DNA of 64,000 nt, from contig JAUJYN010000070.1 in assembly GCA_030737835.1 (NCBI GenBank), forward strand, positions 124,001-188,000. Direction: 5' to 3'. The stretch is from Acorus gramineus. Its lineage: Eukaryota; Streptophyta; Magnoliopsida; Acorales; Acoraceae. The notes below the pieces were generated by a model. It made no database searches, was not told where the DNA came from, and was given only the letters and a program-made list of their open reading frames with translations. The first letter of the stretch is position 1, and every line of letters begins with the position of its first letter. Position numbers and translations under genes: made by a program. Shown here piece by piece: positions 37,016 to 47,824 of the stretch.

Positions 37016-38690
37016 TTGCCCTGTTTGGCTACATGAATAAAGAGGGAATAAAGGGGAATATGGTAGTATAAGTCATTTAATGATGTTTGGTTGGATGGTA
37101 TAAACTAGAATCTTGATGCCGGAATGATCAAGAATAAGAGGGAATGGTCATACCAACACCCCTCCGGTATAAGCAAAACCAATGGAGAGGTGTAAGTGGC
37201 CCCCACCTGTCCCTTCCAAAAATTTTACACTTCTTGCCCGTCAACACTTACAGTGATGAAGCATTCACAATTTCTCCCCCAGCATCTCTGAGAGGAAAAA
37301 AAAAAATGCTGGGCACCTTCTCCTTCAACTTTCCTCAAATTTTTTATATAAAGATTCTTCAACTTTTATTATTATTATTATTTTGAAAAGATTTTTCAAC
37401 CATCTTCTTTGTCTTCTTCAAAGTGGACTCAATATTACATTATGTCATATATGTATTAGTATGTTAAAACACAATTGTTCTGTATTTTACAATGTCCATC
37501 CGGATGGAGAGCCAAATATGTGCACCCATTTTTTTTAAAATAAAAAAATTACATTTTCACACGTGCCAATAAAAAAAAATCATTTGGAGGATAAATAAGT
37601 AAATATGAAGAAGTACAGACCATCAACCACACTTTATCTACATCTTATTCTTCCTCAACCAAACATTTCAGCCTTTATTATTATATTTCTTAATAAGAAT
37701 AACTAAAAACACAACCAAACAGAAAATCATTTATTCTATTAAAAAATTTATTTATTCTTGGTGTAGAAGATTAAATCTGCACGTAACTGAATTAGGAATA
37801 AAGGTATGCGGAAAAACTAGAGTCGGATGAGAATAAGGCACGAGATGGGCCTATTAGCTGGTTAACGAAGATATTCGATTAGAAACGCCATGAAGGGGAG
37901 GCTGCTATCCAGACACCTCGTCCGAAGAGCAAGCTCAGCATTGTCTGCCAGGACGGGCCCATGAGGAACTGGTCGGGCATCCGACCAGATTGGAACAACT
38001 AGAAGATGAGGTAGTCGCCTGACTTAACCAGGGAGGATCTAACTTCTGCCTGACCTACCTAGGACGACTAGTCGTTAGAGCCTTATTCGCCTAGGTGAAG
38101 CCAAACTGCGAGGTCTAGCCTGCAGGAAAGACGCTTACACATCAACGTCAAGAAAATAGCAGAAAGCGTAGGAAATATCTCCCAACATGGTAGTGGCAGG
38201 CAACTGTCCGGGATCAGTTATACCCTAAGATCACACGTGACAACCGATTCTGAGGCCACCTGGAAGATTCTATCCAGCTCGCGATAACCTCACTTCCCAA
38301 GAGTGAAATCGGCACGCCCTCTTCGAGTATAAAAGGGGGAACATCATCTTCCCCTACAGGTACACACACTTCACCCTTTTTAGAACTCTCTAAGACTTAA
38401 GTAGAACTTCACTAAAAACTGTGAGCACTGACTTGAGCGTCGGATGGGCGTTAGCCGACACCACACTAGTGTGAGTTGCAGGTGACCGGAGCAAAAAACA
38501 GAGCCCAAGGACTTGTCGACGGACGTCCACCACAACGAAGGGAGACTTCACATGCTTTTTCTTAGACCCATAATCAAAGTCCAGACTATCTCAAGATCCG
38601 GCCCAGAGGAGGAAGATCGGATTTTACCTCTCACACTTGGAATATTTTTAAACTCCAGAATATCTTATGTCTCTATCCAAACGGGTACGT
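37016..38690. repeat. MITE-like repeat family B, copy 3, split by a solo LTR
   Basis: The left end TGCCCTGTTTGGCTACATGA and the right end read on the minus strand (CCGTTTGGATAGAGACATAA) are roughly inverted. The interior at 37620-37760 repeats family B words (CTTAATAAGAATAACTAAAA, CACAACCAAACAGAAAATCA). The GC-richer block 37762-38635 inside it is a separate later insertion. Family assignment is by shared words only. Confidence 0.45.
37762..38635 (+). mobile_element. Solo LTR, Ty3/gypsy Tat-type style
   Basis: An 874-bp sequence beginning TGTAGAAGATTAAATCTG and ending TTTTACCTCTCACA, flanked by perfect 5-bp repeats CTTGG (37757-37761 and 38636-38640). It contains a TATAAAAGGGGG promoter-like element near 38329 and the ACTTGAGCGTCGGATGGGCG segment typical of the LTRs of Tat/Ogre-like gypsy elements. 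No internal domain, primer site or second LTR is nearby, so it is a solo LTR left by recombination. Confidence 0.85.
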
Positions 38691-39942
38691 AATGAGTCTA
38701 TATTGATTCTCTGTTGGCTACAAATATATATTCATGGAGTGAAGATAAAACATGCATATATTTACTTTTTCAAAAAAAAAAAAAAATATATTCACCATTA
38801 GCGATTCATATAATGTCTAATCACTCCGTTTTCTTGTTTGGGGTGTGATGTAGGGTTATTCGTTCTTGATAGCTATATTTAGATAAATAACAATTCATGT
38901 TGAATAAATAAATTTTTGTTTGGTTGCTTTTTATGTTATTCTTATTGAAAAACATAAAAGTATTATTCTCATTGATTGCCTTTTATGTGATTCTCATTGG
39001 AAAACATAAAAGATAATAGATGAATAAGAATTTATGATTTTTTAAATGATAATTATACCCTTGCATAAATTATTTGTGTATGGGAATAAATATGAGAGAT
39101 GTGTGTGTGATATGATAGATATGACAGTTTTTTGAATGTGTGTTGAAAGTATTAAGTGAGATAAAATTTTAAAATGACAGAGAATGATATTTTTATCCAT
39201 TGACGAATATAACCCCTAATAAGCAATTTCAGCATTTTTTCAAGATAGTTATTAGATTTTATTCTAATTTATCTAGACATAATTATCAAGATTTATTTTA
39301 TCAAGAGAATAGTGTTTTTTTTTTTTTCTCCATTACTCTCCTGTAAAGTTTGTTGAGTCGGTCAAGGAACAGTGAAAAGTCAAACAAAAACAAAGTTCTG
39401 ACTGTTAAGTGAACCGCCAAAAAATGAGCGCCATCCACCCATCCGATTAGGCGTTGTTAACACGCGATCACGTGCCAATATGCTCCAACCAGTATTATAA
39501 TTGATTGGAATTTGTCCTGTATGAAAATAATATAAGAAAAAAAGAGACTTTCTACGTAAAAACTAAAAACAAAATGTCATTAAACTGCGTTTTTGAAGAA
39601 TCTATTTTCTGTTCTAATATCATTCTCATCTATCTTATTTGATTTATTTCAAATCCGTACTTTTAAAGCAAATTTCATTAAATTAATCTGATCTCATCAT
39701 ATTAATTTATACATACATTGTTTTTCTAAAATTGAATACACATGCGATATTTACATTTACATTTACGTTGCATGGCATTATAAAAAGCTTATAAAGATGA
39801 ACAATCAACGGATACATTGATTCGCAATCACGTGATGATCTCACCATCCAAAAACATCTACAAATGTCACATTTAAGCATACCCGAAGAACAAAAAAAAA
39901 ACCCACCATGCATGGTAACTGAAATTCCTCATTTGTTTCCAC
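38691..39942. other. Spacer upstream of CXE-A
   Basis: AT-rich DNA without recognised genes. A short direct repeat (TTTTATGT(T/G)ATTCT(T/C)ATTG(A/G)AAAACATAAAAG) occurs twice at about 38928-39012. Confidence 0.4.
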
Positions 39943-39952
39943 TATTTAAATA
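39943..39952 (+). promoter_or_regulatory. TATA-like box of CXE-A
   Basis: TATTTAAATA lies 70-79 bp upstream of the CXE-A ATG (40022), a usual plant spacing with a short 5' leader. Confidence 0.5.
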
Positions 39953-40021
39953 ACAGTCAAAACCTTTACAAACCCACAAAAAAAAAAAAAAATCAAACCC
40001 CAAAAAACCCCCCACACATCA

Positions 40022-41297
40022 ATGGCTCCTCTCCCACCAAAGAAGACAGTGAAGCACGACTTCTCTCCCTTCATCATCGCCTACGATGACGGCACCATCG
40101 ACCGCCTCGTCGGCACCACCGTCGTCCCTCCCTCCCCCTCCGACCCCATCACCGGCGTCGCCTCCAAAGACGTCGTCATCAACTCTTCCTCCGGCGTCTG
40201 GGTCCGTCTCTACCTCCCCAAACTCTCCGACTCCGACGAACCCAAACTCCCCCTTGTCGTCTACTACCACGGCGGCGCCTTCGTCGCCGAGTCCGCCGCC
40301 TCCCCCACCTGCCACAACCACCTCACGTCCCTCTCCTCCGCCACGCGCGCCCTCATCGTCTCCGTGAACTACCGCCTCGCGCCGGAGCACCCGGTCCCAG
40401 CCGCCCACCACGACTCCCTCGCCGCCCTCAAATGGGTCGCCTCCCACGTCGAAGGCTCGGGCCCCGACGAGTGGCTGAACCTCCGCGCCGACTTCGACAG
40501 GGTGCACGTCGCGGGGGACAGCGCGGGCGGGAACATCGCGCACCACATGGGGCTGCGCGTCCGTACTGAAGGTGTGGGCGTAAGCATTAATTTAATATTT
40601 TATTTTATGATGACTGGAATCTTAAGCTTCCATGATTTTCATAATCATAATAATATAAGAATATATCGGGTTTCATTGATGATGCTCTTGAGTTCTTAAA
40701 GATGGAATAGGGTATCTCCGTCTTCACCTTAGTCAGCTTTTATGTGTGCTAATTAAATATTTTATTTATAAAGTGAAGAGATAAAATCACTTATTTCACT
40801 GTTATATTTATTTATGGTGATATAATTGTAGACCTTAAAGTAAGTCTTATTATATATTCATGTTGGCTTAAATATATATTGTAACAGTGGGCTTGCGCGT
40901 GAGGGGGTTGGCATTGGTGCACGCATCGTTTTGGGGGTCGGAGGCGATAGGGAGGGAGGGGGAGCGGCCGGAGGTGAAGCACATGGTGGAGAAGCTGTGG
41001 GAGATATCGAGCCCGGATTTGGTGGTGGACGACCCGTTATTGAACCCGTTCGGGGTGGGCGCGCCCGGTCTGCGCGGGTTGGGGTGCGAGAGGGTGTTGG
41101 TTTGCGTGGCCGAGATGTGCTGGTTCAGGGACAGGGACTTGTTGTACTACGAGGGGTTGAAGAAGAGTGGGTGGGAGGGGACTGTGGAGGTTTTCGAAAC
41201 GAAGGGGGAAGGGCATATTTTCCATCTCTTTGAGCCTCAGAAGGAGAAGGCCAAGGCTCTCTTGATGAGGTTGGTCGAGTTCTTCAACGCGAGATGA
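40022..41297 (+). CDS. Carboxylesterase CXE-A (HSR203J-like), catalytic Asp replaced
   Basis: An alpha/beta-hydrolase-3 family protein, probably cytosolic. The substrate is unknown; relatives cleave small esters or act as 2-hydroxyisoflavanone dehydratases. Exons are 40022-40571 and 40888-41297 (GT-AG, phase 1), giving 319 aa, normal for the family. It has the oxyanion-hole HGGAF (His83), YRLAPEHPVP (118-127), the nucleophile elbow GDSAGG (Ser167) and the catalytic-His motif EGHIFHLFEP (His293). Where relatives have VAxxD, this protein reads VAEMCWFRDRD, with Cys261 at the Asp position. D265 or D267 might substitute. The gene is much more GC-rich than its surroundings. Its intron is not at the same place as in the paralogue at 49040. 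A short gibberellin-receptor-like relationship (GID1) is excluded because HGG and the catalytic Ser and His are all present. Confidence 0.9.
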
Positions 41298-41409
41298 TGA
41301 GTTTATGATTTTGTTGTTATGGTTGATCAGTGTTAATGTGTGGTTTGTTGGGTTGGTGTTGTGAGAGGGAGAATAATACGTATGTGGTGGTGGTGTATTG
41401 TATTTTGAT

Positions 41410-43940
41410 GATGATAAGATTATGTTATAATTAATGATAATATCATGTCTTTTTTCTTCTTCTTCTTCTTATTTTGATTAGTTGTATTAATGATTAATTA
41501 TTGTGTGTGTGTGTATATATAGTTGTGGTTGTGATCTTTGAAACCGTTTTTAGCGCATACTAATTTTAAAAATAGTAATAGTAAGAAGGGGAGAGAGTTT
41601 AAGATCACCATTAGTGGAAAGTAATTTTAAAAGTTTATCCAACTTTGAACAGATTAAAGATTCCTCGTGCAGATCTACTATAAAAAGGAGTGTCTATGTT
41701 TACGATTAATAGGTAAATCATTGAAAATATTTTATCCAATATAATTATATAAACAAGATGGTTTTGAATCCACATGCATGTGGCATGAACCGATTGCTGG
41801 GTGACTTGATTGTTTGTTGAGCTTAACTGACCATATAAGGTAGTTGCATGTGATGGAATGGGTACTTGATTGTTTTTTTGGAAATATTAGACAACCCCGT
41901 TTATATACTTAATTGCCTATGGTCCGTCGACAATCTTTTCGATTTTTTATGATGATATAATGAGTTATTATTTTTATAAAACATGATGCATATGTTCTAA
42001 AGAATTGTGTAGATCCATTTCTTTAAAAATGTATAGAAAATTCACATGATATATAGTCACTTAACAAAGTATAATATGTACTAATATGTACCTATATGAT
42101 GTATATGTTCTAAAGAATTGTGTAGATCATATCCATTTTTTTGAAAATGTAAAAAATTTTTAGAAAACATATACTCACCTAACAAGGTATAATATGTATT
42201 GAGACCAACGCCCTTGTTTTTTTTAGTGATTGAATACCAACATTAGTTGAAAAATATACGATACTCGAAATCATTCATAAATCTTGCGCATTAAGCAACT
42301 CTTGGAATTTGAACTGAAAGACTTAAAAAAACTAAATTATGATAATAGCCAAAGAGTAAACCCATATGGGTTGATTAAGATAAGCGTTATGGAAATTTTT
42401 ATCAAGTTTTCATAATGGCTACAAATGTGTAATTCCAACCTCTAATTAGGCTAAATTAAGGATTGTTTAGTTTTGTTTATGATTAGGTTATGATTAATTG
42501 ATAATGATATCATGTCCTTTTTTTTTTCTTCTTATTCTGAGTTATTTTGATGATTATTGTGTGTATATATAGTTCATGGAGAAGATTTTTGGAACCGTTT
42601 TTAGCGCATACTAATAGTAGTAGTCAGAAGGGAGAGAGAGTTTAAGATCACCATTAATGGAAAGTGATATAATTTTTTTAAAATTTTATCTAACTTTGAA
42701 CAAATTAAATATTCCTCGTGCAGATCTACTATAAAAAGGAAATGTCTACGTTTATCATTAATAGGAAATCAGTGAAAATATTTTATCCGATGAACAAGAT
42801 GGCTTTGAGGAAATAAGTGAAAATATTTATTTAAGTCCGGATTCATTCATATCTGAGTACTACTAGTACCATCAACATTAAATTGCACTGTTAATTAATC
42901 GAAATACACAGCGTATGAATCAAACTGCACAATCAATTTTTGTGTAAAGAGTCATTCTCTGTACAGTTTGATCATTAGGATGTATAGTTCGATTAATTGA
43001 CAATGCAGTTGGATACTGATAGGACCAGACCTCACTCGATCCTCACTCGGCTTTGAGCCCCCCCCCCCATATGAGAATATACTGAAGACATGATTTTATT
43101 CTATATCCATTAAACAATGGAATGAACATATTAATGGAGTAACTTGACTGTTTGTTGAGCTTGTATGACCATATAAGGTAGTTGTGATGTAATGGTTATT
43201 TGGATTGGATTTTGGAAATGTTACAACCCCCGTTTAAAGTGGGCAACTGTTTTGATATTTTTTTAGGAGAGCATAAATCATCTAATAAATTATATTATTC
43301 TTATAAAAGAGATGGAGTACATATTCTAACTAATTGTGTAGGCCCATTTTTTTGAAAATGCAAAAAAAAAGCGACAAGACATATAGTCACCAAACATGAT
43401 ATAATATATATTCGTTCCAGTGGTCATAGCACAATGGTTCAGAGTTTAACGGTGTTATCGATAGATCCTGAGTTCGAGTCTTGACGCTAACTTACCCACT
43501 TATTTATTTGCGATTATTCAAAAGAATTTTCTGTGGGACTGAAGCAAACATGCGGAGATAGCCTTCCCAGCTCGACCTTAAAATCAGCCACGAGTGGTCC
43601 CTTCAATATAAAAAAAAAAATATAATACATATACCCCATTGAATAGATATCAATAAGACTGGAGGTGGGAATGCAAAGAAGATTGCGTGTAATAATGTCC
43701 TTTTTTTTGTGGCTGAGTACTTACGTTATTAGTTAAAAAAATTTTAGATGTATGAGATCATCCACAAATCTTGTGCATTAAACAACTCCAGAATGTGAAC
43801 TCAAATACTCAAAATTATGATAATAGCCAAAAGAGTAAACCCATGTGGGTTAATTAAGATACATGTTAGGAAAATTTTTATCAACTTGTCATAATGGTTA
43901 CAATAAATATGTAATTCCAACCTCTAGTTAAGGCTAAATT
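41410..43940. repeat. Diverged ~1.07-kb tandem duplication downstream of CXE-A
   Basis: Unit 1 (about 41410-42478) and unit 2 (about 42479-43940, enlarged by insertions) share an ordered set of segments. These include TAATGATAATATCATGTC, CCGTTTTTAGCGCATACTAA (41545 and 42594), CTCGTGCAGATCTACTATAA (41666 and 42715), TTGTTGAGCTT...GACCATATAAGGTAGTTG (41814 and 43151), and GAGTAAACCCATATGGGTT / GAGTAAACCCATGTGGGTT (42354 and 43835). Within unit 1 a ~100-bp piece with ATGTTCTAAAGAATTGTGTAG is itself doubled (41992 and 42106). The SINE at 43412 lies within unit 2 only. Confidence 0.75.
43412..43619 (+). mobile_element. tRNA-derived SINE
   Basis: It has an A-box-like TAGCACAATGGTTC (from 43427), a B-box-like GAGTTCGAGTC (43470-43480), a ~120-bp body and a terminal A run (about 43610-43619). 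It is flanked by ATATAATATATAT (43399-43411) and ATATAATACATAT (43620-43632), a 13-bp target duplication with one mismatch. The boxes, 3' A tail and duplication together are the structure of a pol III SINE. It is absent from the matching place in the neighbouring duplicate unit. Confidence 0.78.
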
Positions 43941-44048
43941 AGATGAAAATTGATGCTAAAATGCATTTAAGAGCATCTCTAGAGGGATTTTCTAAAGTGA
44001 AGGCCCAAATATGTTTAAATTGATGTGCTTTTAGAACAATATTTAAAA

Positions 44049-44230
44049 GGGAAAAATCCACATAACCCCCCTGTAAACTGTGCGCCTGAAATCCATATAA
44101 CCCCCTTGCTTTTTCCAAAGTCAATGTAATCCATTGAAAATATCCATGTAAATCTAAATAACTCCATGAACAAAATGTCTATCGATAGATGTGGAATATT
44201 ACGTGAATATTATGTTTTATGTATACCAAA
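44049..44230. mobile_element. Truncated end of MULE-like family 2
   Basis: It begins GGGAAAAATCCACATAACCC, then CTGTAAACTG, as do the elements at 45136 and 46009. The similarity continues for about 180 bp, including AATATTACGTGAATATTATG, which resembles AATATTTTGTGAATATTCTG of 46009-46549. No matching opposite terminus was found before 45136, so only one end survives. Confidence 0.6.
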
Positions 44231-45126
44231 ACTCCAGTATTATGTTAAATAATCTGTTAAATATATTCAATGTTGATCTCATTTTCAAGGTGTCGATGCA
44301 TGGTATCTTTTGAAAGATCAATTTGATGAGAATTACATTTACATAATAAAATTGTATTAGCTTTAAAAACATTAAATTTTTTGGGATCCATTTGGATGGA
44401 ATACCATTATCCATCGTGCTGTGTAATACAATCAGAGCATTGCCAGAAATGCTCCGACATAAACTTTTTTGATTAGGTATACAACTGGAATTGACCTAAG
44501 GAGACATGAATCAAATCACTTGTTGACATAGTTGGGAGCGTGATACGCTGTGAGGAACAAACAAAGTCGATCATCCTCAGACATCAATAGATCCCATCAA
44601 TAGGTAGGAAAGAAGAAAGAAATGAGAAAGAATAACTGAAATACTTTTTTTTTCTTTCATTTATGACTGTTTTGTATTCAGTCCATTCACATGTTTAAAT
44701 AGGGTGCATGTACTGCATTGCATAACAAGAGAATTAAAAAACACTTAATTAAAACTACTCAAAATTTGGATGCCTATAATAGAATCATAAAATTCTATCA
44801 AAACTCTACTAAAATAACTTCTATCTTATTTAAAAACATTCATAATTTGTCCTCCAAATGATAAGAGGTCCATTATGATAAAATTGTCCCAAATATACTC
44901 ATAAGCATGAAGAAATATCAATGTGAATATAATTATCCTAATTATTTGTTTTCAAATTTGTGTCACATTAATTTCTTCTTTTTATAAATTCCTTGATGAC
45001 AGTTCTCCTCTAGCCATATTGCATAAGATGCTCATGTATACAAGTCTGGATCATCTGTGTGGCAAACATAAAAATTAGGTATACTGCTTGAATATTGAGA
45101 GAGACATGGATCAAATGACATGCTCT
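44231..45126. other. Intergenic AT-rich DNA
   Basis: No recognised gene or bounded repeat. The short minus-strand frame at 44217-44414 has no family resemblance. Confidence 0.35.
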
Positions 45127-45135
45127 TATATATAA

Positions 45136-45986
45136 GGGAAAAATCCATATAACCCCCTGTAATCTGGCCTAAATCCATATAACCCCCTGCAATTTTCATA
45201 AATCCATATAACCCCCTGTAATCACCCCTCTATATCCATAAAACCCCCTCCGTCTGCCTTCCGTCCGTCTGGTTAACGGGGCAGGGGGTTATATGGATTT
45301 ATGACAGATTACAGGGGTTATATGGATTTTTCTCGTTTTTTTATTTATTTTCTTTACATGTGGTTTAAAAATTGAGCTGTTTAACATTTACTTTTGAATT
45401 TTTTTTTCAAGATACCATGCACTTTTAATTTTAATAAAAAAATGATTATTCAAATCATAAACACATACAAGATCACCCACCAAAGAGATAGAAGTAAAAG
45501 AAAATGAATTTTGTAACAAAAGTGTGTAACATCAACTAACAAAATTTCAAACATGCAAATTATGTTTTTTATTAAATCTTGGGGCACCTCTTGTGTTGAT
45601 GTCATGAGTGAATTTTGTTGGGGATAAACTGTACGTGGAGGAGTAGTTTTGGGTTCTTTTTTGAAATACCAAGAGATAAAGTATATATCTCTTTTTCTTC
45701 TATCTCTTTGATGGGTGATCTTGTATGTGTTTATGATTTGAATAACTATTTTTCTTTTATTAAAATTAAAAGTGCATAGTATCTTAAAAAAAAAATTCAA
45801 AAGTAAATGTTAAACGGTTCAATTTTTAAACCACATGTAAAGAAAATAATTAAAAAAAAAGAGAAAAATCCATATAACCCCCTGTAATCTGTCATAAATC
45901 CATATAACCCCCTGCCCCGTTAACCAGACGGAGGGGGTTTTATGGATATAGAGGGGTGATTACAGGGGGTTATATGGATTTTTTCC
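45136..45986. mobile_element. MULE-like foldback element (family 2), perfect 9-bp TSD
   Basis: This is an 851-bp element with perfect 9-bp flanks TATATATAA (45127-45135 and 45987-45995). Ends are GGGAAAAATCCATATAACCC on the left and GGAAAAAATCCATATAACCC for the right end read on the minus strand. The unit ATCCATATAACCCCCTG recurs several times within each end. Almost the whole element folds back: 45340-45520 pairs with 45660-45860 (for example ACATGTGGTTTAAAAATTGA), leaving a loop near 45590. The 116-codon minus-strand frame across the centre is not recognisable as a protein. Confidence 0.82.
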
Positions 45987-46008
45987 TATATATAATTGAA
46001 ATATTTAA

Positions 46009-46549
46009 GGAAAAAAAATCCATACAACCCCCTGTAAACTGACTAAAATCCATGTAACCCCCTAACTTTTCTTGAAATCCAAATAACCCCCTGAAAACAT
46101 CTAGTAAATCCAATTAACCTCCTGAATAAAATTTATGTTGATAAATGATGAATATTTTGTGAATATTCTGTTTGTTTAACCTTGAATAAAAACACAGTAT
46201 ACAAAAAAAAAAACCCACAATGTGTTAAAAATGCAGAAAATCATCTGTAAATGACGACTTTACCCCTCCAAATAGGGTTTTATAATCTATTTAAAGGGGT
46301 AAAATCATCTTTTTAATAAAATTTTTCATATTTTTAATACATTGTTGGGGGTTTTTACTATATTATGTTTTCAGCTAGGAATTTCTTAACAGAATATTCA
46401 CAAAATATTCATTATCTATCAACAGAAACTTTATTGAGAGGGTTATTTGGATTTACTAGGTATTTTTATGAGGTTATATGGATTTCAAGAAAAGTCAAGG
46501 GTTTATATGGATTTTAGTAAGTTTATAGGGGGTTATTTGGATTTTTCCC
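46009..46549. mobile_element. MULE-like element (family 2), second copy
   Basis: This is a 541-bp element flanked by AATATTTAA (46000-46008) and AATATTTGA (46550-46558), 8 of 9 matching. Ends are GGAAAAAAAATCCATACAAC on the left and GGGAAAAATCCAAATAACCC for the right end read on the minus strand. It shares with its neighbour the repeated ATCCA...ACCCCCTG units. Arms extend inward about 200 bp, through AATATTTTGTGAATATTCTG and its inverse. It starts 22 bp after the first element ends. Confidence 0.75.
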
Positions 46550-46577
46550 AATATTTGAAAAAGAAAATCAGTTAAGT

Positions 46578-47760
46578 ATGTGACATGTTAAATATGCAAG
46601 ATTGTTAAGTATAAAAACATATAAGATTGAAAACCAAATTAAATGGCTTGGAAAATCTTTCAAATTTATCATAAAAAAAATTTGACGACTATTTAAAATT
46701 TGAACATTATGATCAAATTATATGATGTAGGACAGATTATATATATGAGATCACCAAAAGAGATCCACCAAATAAATTACAATTCAATGGTCACGGTCTC
46801 GAAATTGCACAAAATTTTAGATGGTGAAATATATCTAAGAGATCTTCTCGATAGTTGTCATACAACTAACAATTCTTATTTTTTGAAAATTCATTCATTT
46901 AGGCCTTTAAATTAGTGATTTTTTTATTTTTAATAATTTTTAGATTTGTGATATCTCAATCATAACATATTGGAATTGATCTCTATCAATTCCTATGATC
47001 ATTTAGGATCTCATAGAATAAAAAAAATTAGTTTTTGAATTTTAATATTTTTAGTAAATTTTTTAATTATATGTTATTAGTATAAATAGCAGACTTGTAA
47101 CCTAGGGTTTTCAGTTTTTATCAATAATATTTCAAATTTCCTTTCTAAAAAGAAAAAAGAAAAAATTGGTCAATTAATAAAATTATCTCCCTTTTGAATT
47201 TTTTCTTTCTTGTGGATTCAATGAGTTATGGGATCTTGACGTAGATCAGATCTTTTTATTCGTTTCACGCTGCGTTAGATGGTATCAGAGCGAGGATTTG
47301 CCTGGCTTCGATGGCAGAAACAAAGTGAGAGACAACCAATCTATTGACGGTAGTCGTGGGTTGGGGGACCTGCTGAAAGCGTTCGAGAAACAACGCGATG
47401 AAATGTGAGAGATCCGCGAGATGATTGTTGGCCTGAACCTCAACACCAACAACAGGCAATCTGAAGGTGATGGGAGACGTGCTGAGAGATTTGCCCAAAC
47501 CTGACCTGCTGCACTGAATATGATTCGACGTCCTCTGTATTATCAATTTGATGATGAGGAAGATTTGGATAATGAAGATGATGAACTTCACAGATATCAG
47601 CCGGGGAGGCGGTGTATGAAATACAATGATTACCTATTGAAGGCGGATATTCTGTATTTCAATGGTAATATGCAGATCAAGAATTTTTTGTGGATTCAAG
47701 AAGCTTATGAGATCTTAATGCTTGTTAGATCTTTTTATCCGTTTTTCGTTGCGTTATTAT
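46578..47760 (+). mobile_element. Decayed Ty3/gypsy remnant: LTR, primer site, gag scrap, LTR tip
   Basis: At 47280-47291 is TGGTATCAGAGC, a primer site complementary to the initiator Met tRNA, preceded by an LTR end (AGATCTTTTTATTCGTTTCA...CTGCGTTA). A TATAAATAG box near 47088 is upstream. Downstream, gag-like sequence includes YNDYLLKADILYFNGNMQIK, with in-frame stops (TGA at 47325, for example). It runs directly into a second copy of the LTR tip (47688-47757: AGATCTTTTTATCCGTTTTT...TTGCGTTA). Everything else of the element is deleted. The 5' boundary of the first LTR (~46578) is a guess. Confidence 0.65.
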
Positions 47761-47824
47761 ACAAGTCAATCAAATTTAAACAATACATAATTTACTATAT
47801 TTTTAGAATTTAGATATATTCTTT

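Noticed and set aside
40019..40546. 175-codon antisense frame over CXE-A, and similar antisense frames over CXE-B (49368-50093)
   Set aside because: Mirror frames of GC-rich coding sequence; the sense strand has all esterase motifs.
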